From assembly GCA_963730225.1 (NCBI GenBank), contig CAVSQX010000004.1:558001-622000 (forward strand): a DNA stretch of 64,000 nucleotides. Direction: 5' to 3'. The position numbers and the translations under genes were made by a program. The notes under the pieces were generated by a model, which was not told where the DNA came from, ran no database searches, and saw only the letters and a program-made list of their open reading frames with translations. The stretch is from CAVSQX01 sp963730225. GTDB lineage: Bacteria > Planctomycetota > Phycisphaerae > Tepidisphaerales > Tepidisphaeraceae. This document shows positions 47,308 to 57,400 of this stretch, one piece after another (position 1 is the stretch's first letter; every line of letters begins with the position of its first letter).

Positions 47308-48516
47308 ATGCGGCTATCGACGGTGTTTGCCATTGCTTGGTCTTTAGCAGTTTTGCCACAACAGGGCGCGCTAGCCGGAGATGCTGGGTCCACGTCCACT
47401 ACACGGCCGGCCCCGCTCATCATCTCGTTGCCGGGCCGACCGTTCGGCGTGGTATCCTCACGCGACGGAAACTGGATCTTCGTGTCACTGATGGCCGATC
47501 AGAGCGCCGAGGCGAGCTTGGCCGTGCTCCAGAACAACGCAGGACAAATTAAGCTAAAGCGAGTGATTCCTCTTCAAGACACACCAACCGGCCTGACGCT
47601 GACCCATGATGGCAAGGATCTCATTGTTGCTGCTGGCGATTCGCTCGTCATCCTGGATACCAGCCGGATGATTTCTGGCGCCGCCGATCCAGTCATCGGG
47701 ACATTCAGCGACGGACCGGCGCCGGAAAGCATCTATGTCAACGTCACGGCCGATGACAAGGTGCTGTTCGTCAGTGACGAGGGAGCGCAGGCCATCAGTG
47801 TGATCGATCTGGGCCGGGTGAGGGCCAGCGGATATGACGCCAAGGCGGCGATCGGGAAGATACCCGTCGGCGAGGCGCCGATTGCTCTGACGTTCTCGCC
47901 CGATGGCCGCTGGCTTTACTCCACCAGCGAAGCGGCACTGCCGGCATGGGGATTTCCAGAAATACTCAATCCCGAAAGCCGAAATCCCAATCAGCCCCGA
48001 GAAATGGTTCCCTGCGGCGCGGTGGTAGTTGTGGATGTTGCCCAGGCTCGAACTGACCCAGCGCACTCGGTCGTCGCGCGAGTCCCGGCCGGCGCCAGCC
48101 CGGTACGGATGACTCTTTCTCCGAACGGTGACCGCATTTACGTGACGGCGCGTGGCGGCAATGCGGTCCTGGTCTTTGACGCGGGCAAGCTCATCACGGA
48201 TTCCGAACATGCCTTGCTGGCGACGGTGACGGTCGGTACCTCGCCGGTTCCTTTGGCTCTCATCCAAGGTGGCAAGACACTGGTGGTCGGCAATTCCGGT
48301 CGTTACGGCCAGGACGCTGAAAAGCCTCAGACACTCAGCGTTGTGGACATCGCCCGGATCGGTCATGGTTCTGCTGTCATCGGCACCATCGCGGCGGGGT
48401 CTTTTCCGCGGGAAATGTGTGTCTCCGCGGACGGCCGAACCCTGTTCGTCACGAATTTCCGCTCCTCAACTCTGGAGGTCATCGACGCACAGAACCCACC
48501 GATTGAGCCAAAGTAG
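47308..48516 (+). CDS. Secreted YVTN-type beta-propeller protein
   Basis: From ATG 47308 (ATG 47284 is also possible) the protein has a signal peptide ('LSTVFAIAWSLAVLPQQGAL'). Its repeated blades have the pattern 'P..MTLSPNGDRIYVTARGG', 'PIALTFSPDGRWLYSTSEAA', 'PREMCVSADGRTLFVTNFRS', as in YVTN/lactonase-like beta-propellers. It is probably periplasmic; such proteins act as lactonases or structural surface repeats, and no catalytic residues can be assigned. The IS3 right end stops 80 bp before the start, so the native promoter may be lost. Confidence 0.75.
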   Translation: MRLSTVFAIAWSLAVLPQQGALAGDAGSTSTTRPAPLIISLPGRPFGVVSSRDGNWIFVSLMADQSAEASLAVLQNNAGQIKLKRVIPLQDTPTGLTLTHDGKDLIVAAGDSLVILDTSRMISGAADPVIGTFSDGPAPESIYVNVTADDKVLFVSDEGAQAISVIDLGRVRASGYDAKAAIGKIPVGEAPIALTFSPDGRWLYSTSEAALPAWGFPEILNPESRNPNQPREMVPCGAVVVVDVAQARTDPAHSVVARVPAGASPVRMTLSPNGDRIYVTARGGNAVLVFDAGKLITDSEHALLATVTVGTSPVPLALIQGGKTLVVGNSGRYGQDAEKPQTLSVVDIARIGHGSAVIGTIAAGSFPREMCVSADGRTLFVTNFRSSTLEVIDAQNPPIEPK

Positions 48517-48951
48517 GGGATGCGCTTCGCCCAGCCCATGAAAAAGCCAGTCGGTAAACGGGGCTAGGGGAAACCCTAACGCAGCCGTCTTTTGGTGAAA
48601 TACACTTGCGTCAGCGCTGCCAGCCTCGGCCGAATGGTCCCGGCCACAGCAAGTTTTTGCGGATCACGGTAACGTTACCGTTATTCAACTTTGGTTTATC
48701 ACGCCGTCAGGAATCGGCCGTTTCCATCACGGTGTTCACGTCGCGGATCTGGTTACGCGGGCCCGCCCGAACCATCGGAGCATCGGTGCGATCCTGGCGC
48801 AATGCGCACGCATTTCTGGGCCTGTGTGTTGCACGACACCCCCAGGTTAAGACGGCGACCCTGATATACGGGCCCGGGGGAAGTCGTCAAGCGAAATTGC
48901 GGCCGCTACGATGGGGTCATGTACGGACCTTGCACACTTCCACGATAAATT
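48517..48951. other. Intergenic region without a supported gene
   Basis: Frames are short and unlike known proteins. It contains a 16-bp perfect palindrome (48665-48680). Composition is mixed, and the last 100 bases are the 3' flank of the response-regulator gene. Confidence 0.45.
48665..48680. promoter_or_regulatory. 16-bp perfect palindrome with central CG (LacI-family-type operator)
   Basis: ACGGTAACGTTACCGT is self-complementary throughout. LacI/GalR-family repressors favour palindromes with a central CG of this kind. No gene encoding such a repressor and no intact target gene lies within 250 bp, so it could be an orphan site left from a deleted operon. Confidence 0.5.
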
Positions 48952-49539
48952 CTAGTAGACCAGCGCGATCGCATCCTCAATCGCTTCGACCACCTGGCGC
49001 ATGCGGAAGGGCTTGCGAAGAACGCTGTCAAAGCCCGCAGCCAATAGGCCTTTTTCCTCGCCATCGCTGAGTTTGCCACCGATGGCAATCAACTTGGTCA
49101 ACTGAAGATCGGGGTTGGCCTTCGCCTGCTTGGCGATCTCGCGGCCGTCGACATCGCTCAAGTGCATGTCGAGCAGAATCACCTGAGGGCGGAATTTTTC
49201 CGCGGCGATGCCGGCGGCAAATCCGCTACGAGCCACCTCGACTTCGTACTTGGCGTCATCTTTGAGAATTTTTTCCAACACCTCGACGATGTCCTGGTCG
49301 CCGTCCACGATCAGAATGCGCGTGCATCCGGTCGTCAATCCGCCGAGCGGCATGCCGTGCTGCTTCATGAAGCGGATGAGCTGATGGAGCGGAATGCGCC
49401 GGTCCTTGCTGCCAGGGATTCGATATCCGTGCAGGGCGCCGGTGTCGAACCATTTGCTGACGGTGCGTGGAGCGACGTTGCAGATTTTGGCAACTTCGCC
49501 GGTGGTCAGAACATGTTTAAGCTTGGCGATGGTGTGCAT
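48952..49539 (-). CDS. BldC-type helix-turn-helix protein fused to an atypical receiver domain
   Basis: The 195-aa protein. Residues 8-60 form a MerR/BldC-like HTH_17 domain ('LTTGEVAKICNVAPRTVSKW', 'GYRIPGSKDRRIPLHQLIRF'). Residues 74-195 form a response-regulator receiver: 'ILIVDGDQDIVEVL' (acidic pocket), 'VILLDMHLSDVDG' (Asp124 phosphoacceptor) and 'VLRKPF' (Lys176). The switch Thr/Ser that normally follows strand 4 is replaced ('LIAIGGKLS', Gly154). HTH-first order is opposite to most response regulators. No sensor kinase is adjacent. It probably binds DNA, with signalling by phosphorylation uncertain. Confidence 0.75.
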   Translation of the reverse strand: MHTIAKLKHVLTTGEVAKICNVAPRTVSKWFDTGALHGYRIPGSKDRRIPLHQLIRFMKQHGMPLGGLTTGCTRILIVDGDQDIVEVLEKILKDDAKYEVEVARSGFAAGIAAEKFRPQVILLDMHLSDVDGREIAKQAKANPDLQLTKLIAIGGKLSDGEEKGLLAAGFDSVLRKPFRMRQVVEAIEDAIALVY

Positions 49540-49854
49540 CGCATTCTTTCCCCGGTAATGCCTTCCCAGGCACCCAGCCGCTGGCGAGCAATCAATTATC
49601 AGAGGGCCAAATGCACTTGGCCTGTGTTACACGAACTGCAGAATATGATCGGCGACAGACCTTTCGGCGAGCGTCTGCAGCGCATCCGGTTCGTTGAGAT
49701 CCCGCGTGTCGCCAAACCTTTAATCTTACGTGACGTGCTCTGCTCGAACTGCGTGACCCACAAAACCCATTTTCAGGTGCTCGGCAGTTACTAGAATTGT
49801 AATGCAGGGATAAGCCACAGTCCATCCAATCAAACCTCCTGGAATGCAAGAAGA
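49540..49854. other. Upstream region of the receiver gene; no gene seen
   Basis: Non-coding. GGCCAA-ATGCAC-TTGGCC (49605-49622) is a perfect 6-bp inverted repeat about 70 bases before the HTH-receiver start and may be its operator. Confidence 0.45.
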
Positions 49855-50317
49855 TCATAAAATCATTGGGATGACGCGAGTTAAGTGATGATTTGACACC
49901 GACATTGTGTGATTCCACGTGGCGGTCAACCGCTCAAGGGCTGGGCCGCAGTTGGTCTGGATGGCAACGGCCGCGCATCGTGAACGCGACGCCAACGCCG
50001 AAATCAACTCCGGGAGCAATCCCCGATCAAACCCGCGCCGCACGATCAGCCGATGTTCATCACGCAGACACAACTCGATGAAATTCCCCGCCGGCAACCC
50101 GGTCGGGGAATTGCCTTTCCCGCCTGCCAAATGCTGGTTCGATGCCAGCTTCACCGGCTTGAATACTTCGGCGCCGCGGCCCAAACGCCGACGCCATGCG
50201 AAAACGGAGGCCGGCGAACCTCCACGCTCCAGGCAATACGCCGATACCGGCAAACCGCTGTCGCGATGTTGTTCGATCAGTTTTCGCCGCGCGCCGCCAT
50301 GTCTTCCTTTGCGGGTT
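49855..50317 (-). pseudogene. IS66-family accessory TnpA remnant
   Basis: The recognisable part, 'RRKLIEQHRDSGLPVSAYCL' then 'ERGGSPASVFAWRRRLG' and 'FKPVKLA' ... 'IELCLRDEHRLIVRRGFDRG', is the IS66 TnpA pattern (short HTH protein of the three-gene IS66 set). There is no usable start codon upstream in frame, no tnpB or tnpC nearby, and the C-terminus runs on into unrelated residues. A solitary decayed fragment. Confidence 0.65.
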
Positions 50318-50462
50318 TCTGATTGAATTCCACAACCGCAGAATTGTTCGGATTTATCCGACTATCATCCGCGGCAGGCCAGGAGGAAGAAAGATGCGGT
50401 TCGGTTGATGCACACATTCAGTCGATGGCGCATCTCACTCGCAATGTGCAATTCCCCCTCAA

Positions 50463-51281
50463 CTACATGGGAGTTACGGTGTAGACGGTTACGCCGTCCT
50501 GGATGGACGGCTGGTAGTTGAAGCCATCGAATTGATAACAGAGGTTTCCATTCACGACAACTTGATTGGCGCCAGCGGGTAGGTCGGGCACGACGATACC
50601 CGGCGGCGGATTCACAACGGCAAAAGAATTGTCTTGAGCAACGTAAAAGACTCCATCGAGATAATAGTAGGTGGTAGGACCGACTACGACGGTTACGATG
50701 CCGGGGGGAAGGGCGGGTACGACCGCGCCGACAGGCGGCTGCACGACGACGTAATCACCGTCTTGCTGCTGGTAACAGTTGCCGTAATCATCGTAAAAGT
50801 AGTTTTGGTTATTGAAGATGATAGAGACATGCTGAGGGAGGTCGTGCACGCGCTGGCCGCGGATGGCGCGCACGGGCGCGCCATGGGCGAAGCCGCCCCC
50901 GTGATGAATGTCTTCATCATTGTCGTCCCAGTCGCGCGGAGCCGGCGCTTTGACTTGAGGCGGTGGCTGAACGTGAACGTCGGGACGAACCTCCGACGCG
51001 ACGTGGGGTGGCTCGACGTGAACCGCAGGGCGCGGTGGCGGTGGCGCGGGGGCGGGGCGGGGCGGCGCGGGCGTGGGTCGGGCCGCGGCGCGGATGCTAC
51101 CCTGGCCTCGGTCCGCCAACGTTGCGGACGGGGTTAGTGCTAGCAAAGTGCAGAAGCCGAAACAGGCGATTACAGTTCGTAAATGTTCTGATAACACGTT
51201 CACCCTTGGGTTCCAGTGGACCAGCATGCGGGTGGGCGCGAATTTGGCGCTTTTTCGGCAAACTTTGAAAACCGATTTCAT
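50463..51281 (-). CDS. DUF6515-type secreted protein
   Basis: From ATG 51281 (272 aa) a signal-like helix ('RTVIACFGFCTLLALTPSAT') is followed by a Pro/Ala-rich and His/Asp-rich linker. Repeated strands follow: 'IFNNQNYFYDDYGNCYQQQD', 'VVVGPTTYYYLDGVFYVAQD', 'VVVNGNLCYQFDGFNYQPSI' with 'PPVGAVVPALPPGI'. This is the DUF6515 repeat (Tyr-rich, 'V..PPpG..vp.LP.G'). It is likely periplasmic or surface; function unknown. Its start overlaps the end of the DUF2092 gene by four bases, so the two are translationally coupled. Confidence 0.75.
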   Translation of the reverse strand: MKSVFKVCRKSAKFAPTRMLVHWNPRVNVLSEHLRTVIACFGFCTLLALTPSATLADRGQGSIRAAARPTPAPPRPAPAPPPPRPAVHVEPPHVASEVRPDVHVQPPPQVKAPAPRDWDDNDEDIHHGGGFAHGAPVRAIRGQRVHDLPQHVSIIFNNQNYFYDDYGNCYQQQDGDYVVVQPPVGAVVPALPPGIVTVVVGPTTYYYLDGVFYVAQDNSFAVVNPPPGIVVPDLPAGANQVVVNGNLCYQFDGFNYQPSIQDGVTVYTVTPM

Positions 51282-52048
51282 GGCTGGTTTCCTCCCGCTT
51301 TTTGGGATACCAGGGGTATGCTCGCGCTGCCGGGCGGGGGAATGAACTGGAATACCAGGTCGGCGGCTCGATCCGTCAGGTTCCACTTGGTGAAGATGGC
51401 AATGTATTGCGGGGTCTGTTCTTCGGTCTTGTAAGTGATGACGAGTTTCTGCGGCAGAGGCTGCGGTCCGTCGGCAATCCACAATTGCCAGTCGATCCGA
51501 TCGGTTGAAAACCCAACGTGGCGGCATGATACGCCGAGCACCGGCTCGTCGCCGAAATATCCGCCGGCAGTGACATTCTTCATAGCGCTGGTGTAGGGAT
51601 CGGAGACGGCGAGGTCTTCGAGGGGCACAGTGATGCCATAATCCTGGGCCGCCAGGTCAAGGGTCTGGTCGATCGTGGGGGGGGCCTCAACGGCACCGTA
51701 GAGATTCTTCTCGCGGTCCAAGACAGTCAGGGTTTTGCCGTCGTACCAGATGGATCGGCCCTTTCTTTGAGCGCGGGCGTCAACGTGCAGACGATCAGGC
51801 CGGCGAAGAACCAAGTCTATAGACCGCGTAACCTGAATCTTGTGGCCCGATGGAAGCACCACGTCTTTCCAAATCTCCGCGTGAACGGCAAACACGGGGG
51901 TCTGCGCCAGAAAATCACAGGATTGGTGAAGAATTTGATCGGCGGTCGTATCAATGGCCGGCTGAGGGGCCGGCGCGGGCTCCGCACGGACGTGGACGCT
52001 CGCGACGACGCACACCAACAGCGCGGCATAAAAAGTCGTTCGCATCAT
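51278..52048 (-). CDS. DUF2092 secreted protein (LolA/outer-membrane-lipoprotein-sorting-like)
   Basis: From ATG 52048 (256 aa) a signal peptide ('TTFYAALLVCVVASVHVRAE') precedes a single beta-half-barrel: 'VTRSIDLVLRRPDRLHVDAR', 'RSIWYDGKTLTVLDREKNLY', 'VLGVSCRHVGFSTDRIDWQL', 'QPLPQKLVITYKTEE'. DUF2092 is a LolA-fold family that often sits beside DUF6515-like genes. It probably binds a hydrophobic ligand or lipoprotein in the periplasm. First gene of a two-gene operon with the downstream protein. Confidence 0.78.
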   Translation of the reverse strand: MMRTTFYAALLVCVVASVHVRAEPAPAPQPAIDTTADQILHQSCDFLAQTPVFAVHAEIWKDVVLPSGHKIQVTRSIDLVLRRPDRLHVDARAQRKGRSIWYDGKTLTVLDREKNLYGAVEAPPTIDQTLDLAAQDYGITVPLEDLAVSDPYTSAMKNVTAGGYFGDEPVLGVSCRHVGFSTDRIDWQLWIADGPQPLPQKLVITYKTEEQTPQYIAIFTKWNLTDRAADLVFQFIPPPGSASIPLVSQKAGGNQP

Positions 52049-52486
52049 TTCGTCTGGCGTCGCTTTCCAAAAGTGAATCACGGCAGATATTCAGATTGCA
52101 CGCAAAGGAGGATTTAGGCAATGGACAAAAGCGATGACCAAAAAGGGACGAAGAGTAAATTCACTTACCTGGCGGCACCGGGTACAGCCCGTCGCGCAGG
52201 GGAATTTGGACGAAACGGTTTGGATCCAGGGCGGCTTGCCAAATGAAGAACGCGATTGGCGACGCGGTTACGACATATCCCTCATGCGGGCGGAGTTAGG
52301 GGGTGAATCACAGGGGGTCGACTCCCGCCTCCTTTTCCGGTCACGGAGCCGTCCCGATTCAATTTCCGAGGCTTCACAATTCTGAGGATATAAATCAAAG
52401 TGGCCACTTTTTGTCCCGCGCGAATTATTCACCGCCTTTTCCGGATTGTGCTACCATTCCCATCCATGCAACACATCGCGGACGGA
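52049..52486. other. Divergent intergenic region, no gene seen
   Basis: About 440 bases between the divergent DUF2092 operon and the lipoprotein gene, presumably holding both promoters. No clear promoter, riboswitch or RNA structure was recognised. Confidence 0.4.
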
Positions 52487-54106
52487 ATGCGGCCTCATCT
52501 CTGCACTTTGGCCTTACTGGCGGTCATCACGCCGCTCTCAATTCTCGGTTGCGATAAATCATCAGCCCCGGCCGCCGCCGCCACGCCCGCGGCCAGTTCC
52601 GATGCCCCGGCTGGTTACACGGTCGAGATCTCCACCGACATCGGCAAATCCCTCGTCACCAAAAAACCAAATGTCACATCAGTGATGGCCGCACTCCTGG
52701 CCACCTTCCCCGATCTGCAAATTTATTTCGGCAACCAACCCACCATCGGCTCGGCCTACCAGGACGCCCACGATCCCTCCAGCGGCGGCGCAACTTTCGG
52801 CGCAACTTATCAGGGCCAACCCGTCCGTGGAATCGTCTCCTGCAAACTCCACGACGGCGGCGCATCCATCAGCGTCATCTTTGGCCACACCAATGCTCCC
52901 AAAGCCGATTGGGAAAAACTCCTGGCCTCCCCCACGGCACAGGCCAACACAGCAGCGCCACCTGGAGCGGGGCAAACCGGCGCGGCCCAAGCCGGCGCGC
53001 AGGCAACAGTTCCGGGAACGCCTCCAGATTCATCCAAATTCCTCGGCTCTCTGGCCGACTATTCCTACGCCGACGGCACCGGCAGCGTCGGACTCGCCGA
53101 TGGCTGGAAAACGCAGAGTCAATCCGCGCTCGATCCAACCCCCATCATCGGCCCCGCCGATCAGGTTGTGATGCTTCATAACAGCGTCAACGTGTCGCCA
53201 ACCGATTCGCCGGCCGTGCTGCAGAGGCAGAAACTACTGGACATGCAGGCCCAAAATCAGGCCAACTTCGCGCGAAACGGATATAATTTGCCCCCGGCCA
53301 AACCGCTCCCGCCGCTGCTGGTCGCCGACTTCACCGACCCCGTCACGGCCGTGAAGGACATGATTCCCCAGTTCAGCAAGCGCAGCGAATTCAACAAGGG
53401 TGCCTCGTTCACGCTCGACCAAATCAACTCCTCCCAGGATCTGCCCTGTGCCTTGCCAAACGGAAAACGCGGGCTCATTAACTACAGCGTCACGCGCCTG
53501 CTGAACGGACAATCGAGCCACTATCGCGCTCAGCTCCTTCTGGTGATGGCCCCCTTCCAGCCGCCGGGCCAGAGCAAGCCCACGGCCTGGATGTGGTTCG
53601 CCCGCTATTCCGTCCAAGCCCCCCAAGCGACTTTCGACCACGACCTGCCGCTCATGATGGCGATGGTCAACTCCGAAAAGGTCGACCAAAACCGGGCGAT
53701 GCAAGTCGCCCAGGCCCGCAACCAACAGATGCAGCAAATGGGCCAGCAGATGCTCGCCGCCCAGCAGGCACAAAATCAGGCCATCAACAACATGTACAAG
53801 CAAAACGCCCAGACCCAATACGACATCCACCAGCAGCAGCAGGAACAAACCCAGGCCGGCTACGATGCCCACAACGAGCAGTTCAAAAATGACCAGTTGC
53901 AGCGTTCGCGCAATTCTGCCGACTTCGACGAATCAATCATCGGCACCCGCACGATCTACGATACCGTCACCGGCCAATCCGGCTACGCCAACCTCACCGA
54001 CGTCAATGGCGTGGTCGATTCCCTGAATCAGGCCGCGCTAGACCCCAACCGCTTCGTACAAATCCCCCTGAGAGATCAGCTCTACCCCATTCCCCAACCA
54101 AAATAA
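52487..54106 (+). CDS. Large hypothetical lipoprotein
   Basis: ATG 52487 (or 52466) gives about 539 aa starting 'MRPHLCTLALLAVITPLSIL' then Gly-Cys, a lipobox (L-S-I-L-G-C). A low-complexity Ala/Pro linker follows. A central globular region ('FLGSLADYSYADGTGSVGLA', 'LLNGQSSHYRAQLLLVMAPF') leads to a Gln-rich coiled coil ('ARNQQMQQMGQQMLAAQQAQ'). The C-terminal 'IIGTRTIYDTVTGQSGYANL' resembles a small conserved domain found at the ends of similar planctomycete proteins. Lipid-anchored in the envelope; function unknown. Confidence 0.6.
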   Translation: MRPHLCTLALLAVITPLSILGCDKSSAPAAAATPAASSDAPAGYTVEISTDIGKSLVTKKPNVTSVMAALLATFPDLQIYFGNQPTIGSAYQDAHDPSSGGATFGATYQGQPVRGIVSCKLHDGGASISVIFGHTNAPKADWEKLLASPTAQANTAAPPGAGQTGAAQAGAQATVPGTPPDSSKFLGSLADYSYADGTGSVGLADGWKTQSQSALDPTPIIGPADQVVMLHNSVNVSPTDSPAVLQRQKLLDMQAQNQANFARNGYNLPPAKPLPPLLVADFTDPVTAVKDMIPQFSKRSEFNKGASFTLDQINSSQDLPCALPNGKRGLINYSVTRLLNGQSSHYRAQLLLVMAPFQPPGQSKPTAWMWFARYSVQAPQATFDHDLPLMMAMVNSEKVDQNRAMQVAQARNQQMQQMGQQMLAAQQAQNQAINNMYKQNAQTQYDIHQQQQEQTQAGYDAHNEQFKNDQLQRSRNSADFDESIIGTRTIYDTVTGQSGYANLTDVNGVVDSLNQAALDPNRFVQIPLRDQLYPIPQPK

Positions 54107-54161
54107 ATCGCACCCTCCCCACCGGACGTGGCCGATACGTAGGCAGCATCTTTGTTTCTGA

Positions 54162-54432
54162 TGTGCTGGCCTGTGGGAACGCTGGAATCCGCCGGACACC
54201 CAGCCTATGGACGCGTTCACGATCCTGACGACCAGACCCAACGAACTGACGGCCGCAATCCACGACCGGATGCCGGTCATCCATGCCCGCAATTATGAGC
54301 GGTGGCTGACGGGTGATGCACCTTGCGGACCCGTTGCGGCCGTTCGATGCCTCGGCGATGCACGCGTACCCGGTCAGCGTAGAGGTGAACGTGCCGAAGA
54401 ATGACCAGCCAGAGCTGGTGGTTCGCAGTTAG
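54162..54432 (+). pseudogene. Second SRAP-family C-terminal remnant
   Basis: Codons read 'GLWERWNPPDTQPMDAFTIL', 'TTRPNELTAAIHDRMPVI' and 'YERWLTGDAP', then a frame change near 54320, then 'PLRPFDASAMHAYPVSVEVN' to a TAG at 54430-54432. This is the C-terminal half of SRAP/YedK with the His of 'PVI(L)H'. The N-terminal half, including the Cys2 nucleophile, is missing. It resembles the remnant at 42.4 kb but is not a direct copy. Confidence 0.75.
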
Positions 54433-57400
54433 CTGGGTTTCATCCGATTTGCTCGCTGGCCATACGCCGTTCGCCGCCGGCGGTCGGTCAATCCAAAGAT
54501 CCCGATCGCGAGCAAGCCAATCGTCCCCGGTTCTGGCACCGCCGAACTGCTCGAATCGAAAATCTGCGCCGTGTCAATTGAAACCATTTCCACCGCCGCA
54601 GTGGCGACAATTGACTGATTGTTGAACGCATTATCGATTAGCGTGTAGTCATCGCCGTTGACGACCCCATCATAGTTAAAATCACCGTTGCGCCAGCCGG
54701 TGAGCCGGTTATTGAACCCGTTGTCGATCAGCGTGTAATCGTCGCCGTCGACGACGCCGTCAAGGTTGGCGTCGCCGTAAAGCGTGTATTTGAGAAGGAT
54801 TTGGCCGGATACGGCTGGAGTGGTGCTGTCGGCGTAGCCGATGGCGTGCAGATTATCTGCTGCGGCGGTGCTGCTTGTGATGCCGGTGCCGGTCCAGTGC
54901 CCGCCGTTGTATCCCGCCTTGATGTCCGCCACGATTGTCGCCAGCGGTGAAACATTGCTCACGCCGTAATTGATTGCAAAGCTGTTGTTGGTGATGTCGA
55001 GTGTCCCACCGCTGACGGTCAGCGCCGCCTGGGCGCTCAATCCACTGCCACTTGGAAGTGTCAACCGGCCTGACGAATTGATCGTCAGTGTGCCGCTTCC
55101 GCTCAACTTGCCGCCGGTAACTGAGCCCGTTACGTTCAGCGCGCCATTGTTTGTGAGGTTCGTGCTGACCAGCGCCAGGGTATCGCTGCTTGGAACGCTG
55201 ACTTGCCCTCCCGACGCGATAGTCACTCCATTGAAGTTGCCGCTGATGACATTTACCGTCCCGGTCCCGGCTCCAATGTTTCCGCCAAGGATTGTCGCGC
55301 CGCCGGTAATCGAAACGACGCTGCTGGCACCGGCCGAAATCTGTCCGTTCCCCCCATCGCCGGTCTGCGTTACCGTAATGTCGTTGATATTCAGAATGCC
55401 GCCGCCGGTCGCCTCGAATGTTCCATTGTTGGACATACCATTGGTCTGCAGAAGCAACGTCTGATTGTTCACGTTCGCATTCACCGTGCCGTTATTGGTG
55501 AACGTGGCGTTGATCTGGCCGTAGCCTTGAATCGTATGGCCCAGGGCTTGGGTCAATGAACCGTTGAGCTGGTCGTTGGCGCCGCCTTGCTGCATCACGA
55601 TCGTGCCTGAGCCCGAGAGCGTCCCGCCGTTGAAGCTCAGCGTGGAGGTCGCACCTCCCGTGTTGCTGTTGACCACGATCGTTCCGTTGTCGATCAGGTT
55701 GCCCGTGACGTTCAGAGTCTGGTCGTCGGGGATATCAATGGTGGCGCTGTTGGTGACGCTGGAGATCGTGGTGGTTCCGGAAATCTGAATCGTGCCCGTG
55801 CCGGAACTGCTCAACGTTCCGTTGGAAATCGTCGAGTTGGACAAGGTCACGGTGCTGGCGTTGGCGGCGGTGATCGTGCCGTTGGTTCCCTGCGTCACCG
55901 TGATGCCGCTGATATTCAGCAAGCCGCCGTTGGTCGCCTCGAATGTGGCGTTGTTGGTCATGGCGTTGGTCTGTAACAGCAGCGTCCGATTGTTCACGTT
56001 CGCATCCACCGTGCCGTTGTTGGTCAGGGCCGCCGCGATTTCGCCGTAGCCGGCCATCGTGTGGTTCACGTCCTGCGTCAGCGTATCGCCGGTCCCGGTG
56101 GTCACCTGGGCATTGGAGCCGGGCTGCTGAAGCGTGATGGTGCCCGAACCAGTCAGCAACGTGTTGGAGTTAAAAACCAGCGCCGCAACCGCGCCTCCGG
56201 TGTTGCTGTTGACCACAATTGTTCCGTTGTCCGTTAGCGTCGAGCCGGTGATCGACAGCGTGTTGCTGAATGGAATGTTCACCTGCGTTCCCGCCGAGAG
56301 CGTCACACCATTGAGGTTCGCACTGTAGCCCGCCGTGTTGTTGAAAGTGGCGATGGAAATAACGTTGGGGCTGACCGCATTGATCGTTCCGCCGGTAATC
56401 GATGTGCCGTTGGCCAATGTCACTCCGCCTCCGTTGGCAGTGATATTTCCGCCGACATTGTTGACCGGCACTGCGTTGTCGAACTGCAGCACGCCCCCGC
56501 TGGTTGCCTCCATCAGACTGGTGTTGGTAACCGCGGGGCTTTCGACAAACAGGGTCTGATTGTTCACGTTGGCGTTGACCGTGCTGTTGTTGATCAGCGT
56601 GGCGTTGATCTGGCCGTAGCCTTGAATCGTGTGGCCCAGGGCTTGGGTCAATGAACCGTTGAGCTGGTCGTTGGTGCCGCCTTGCTGCATCACGATCGTG
56701 CCCGAGCCCGAGAGCGTGCCGCCGTTAAAGCTCAGCGTGGCAATCGCACCTCCCGTGTTGCTGTTGACCACGATCGTTCCGTTGTCGATCAGGTTTCCCA
56801 CGACGTCGAGGGTCTGGTTGAAAGGGACGTCGATCGTAGCGCTGTTGGTGACGCTGGAGATCGTGGTGGTTCCGGAGATTTGAACGAAACCGGCGTTGTT
56901 GGACGCCGGGGGAACAGCGGTACTGGCGGCGCTGGTGATCGTCCCGCCGGAAATCGTCGAGTTGGTCAACACCACCGCACTGGCGGTTCCGGCCGTGATC
57001 GTGCCGCCGGTCTGTGTAACGGTGATTCCGTTGATGTTGAGCGTGCCACCGCCGGTCGCCTCGAAGGTGGCGTTGTTGGTCATGGCGTTGGTCTGTAACA
57101 GCAGCGTCTGATTGTTTACGTTGGCGTTCACTATGCCGCTGTTGCTTAGCGTGGCGTTGATCTGGCCGTAGCCTTGAATCGTGTGGCCCAGGGCTTGGGT
57201 CAATGAACCGTTGAGCTGGTCGTTGGTGCCGCCTTGCTGCATCACGATCGTGCCCGAGCCCGAGAGCGTGCCGCCGTTAAAGCTCAGCGTGGCAATCGCA
57301 CCTCCCGTGTTGCTGTTGACCACGATCGTTCCGTTGTCGACCAGGTTGCCCACGACGTCGAGGATCTGGTTGAAAGGGACGTCGATCGCAGCGCCGTTGG

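Noticed and set aside
49855..50317. Complete IS66 element
   Set aside because: No tnpB or tnpC, no terminal repeats found and no start codon; only a TnpA fragment is supported.
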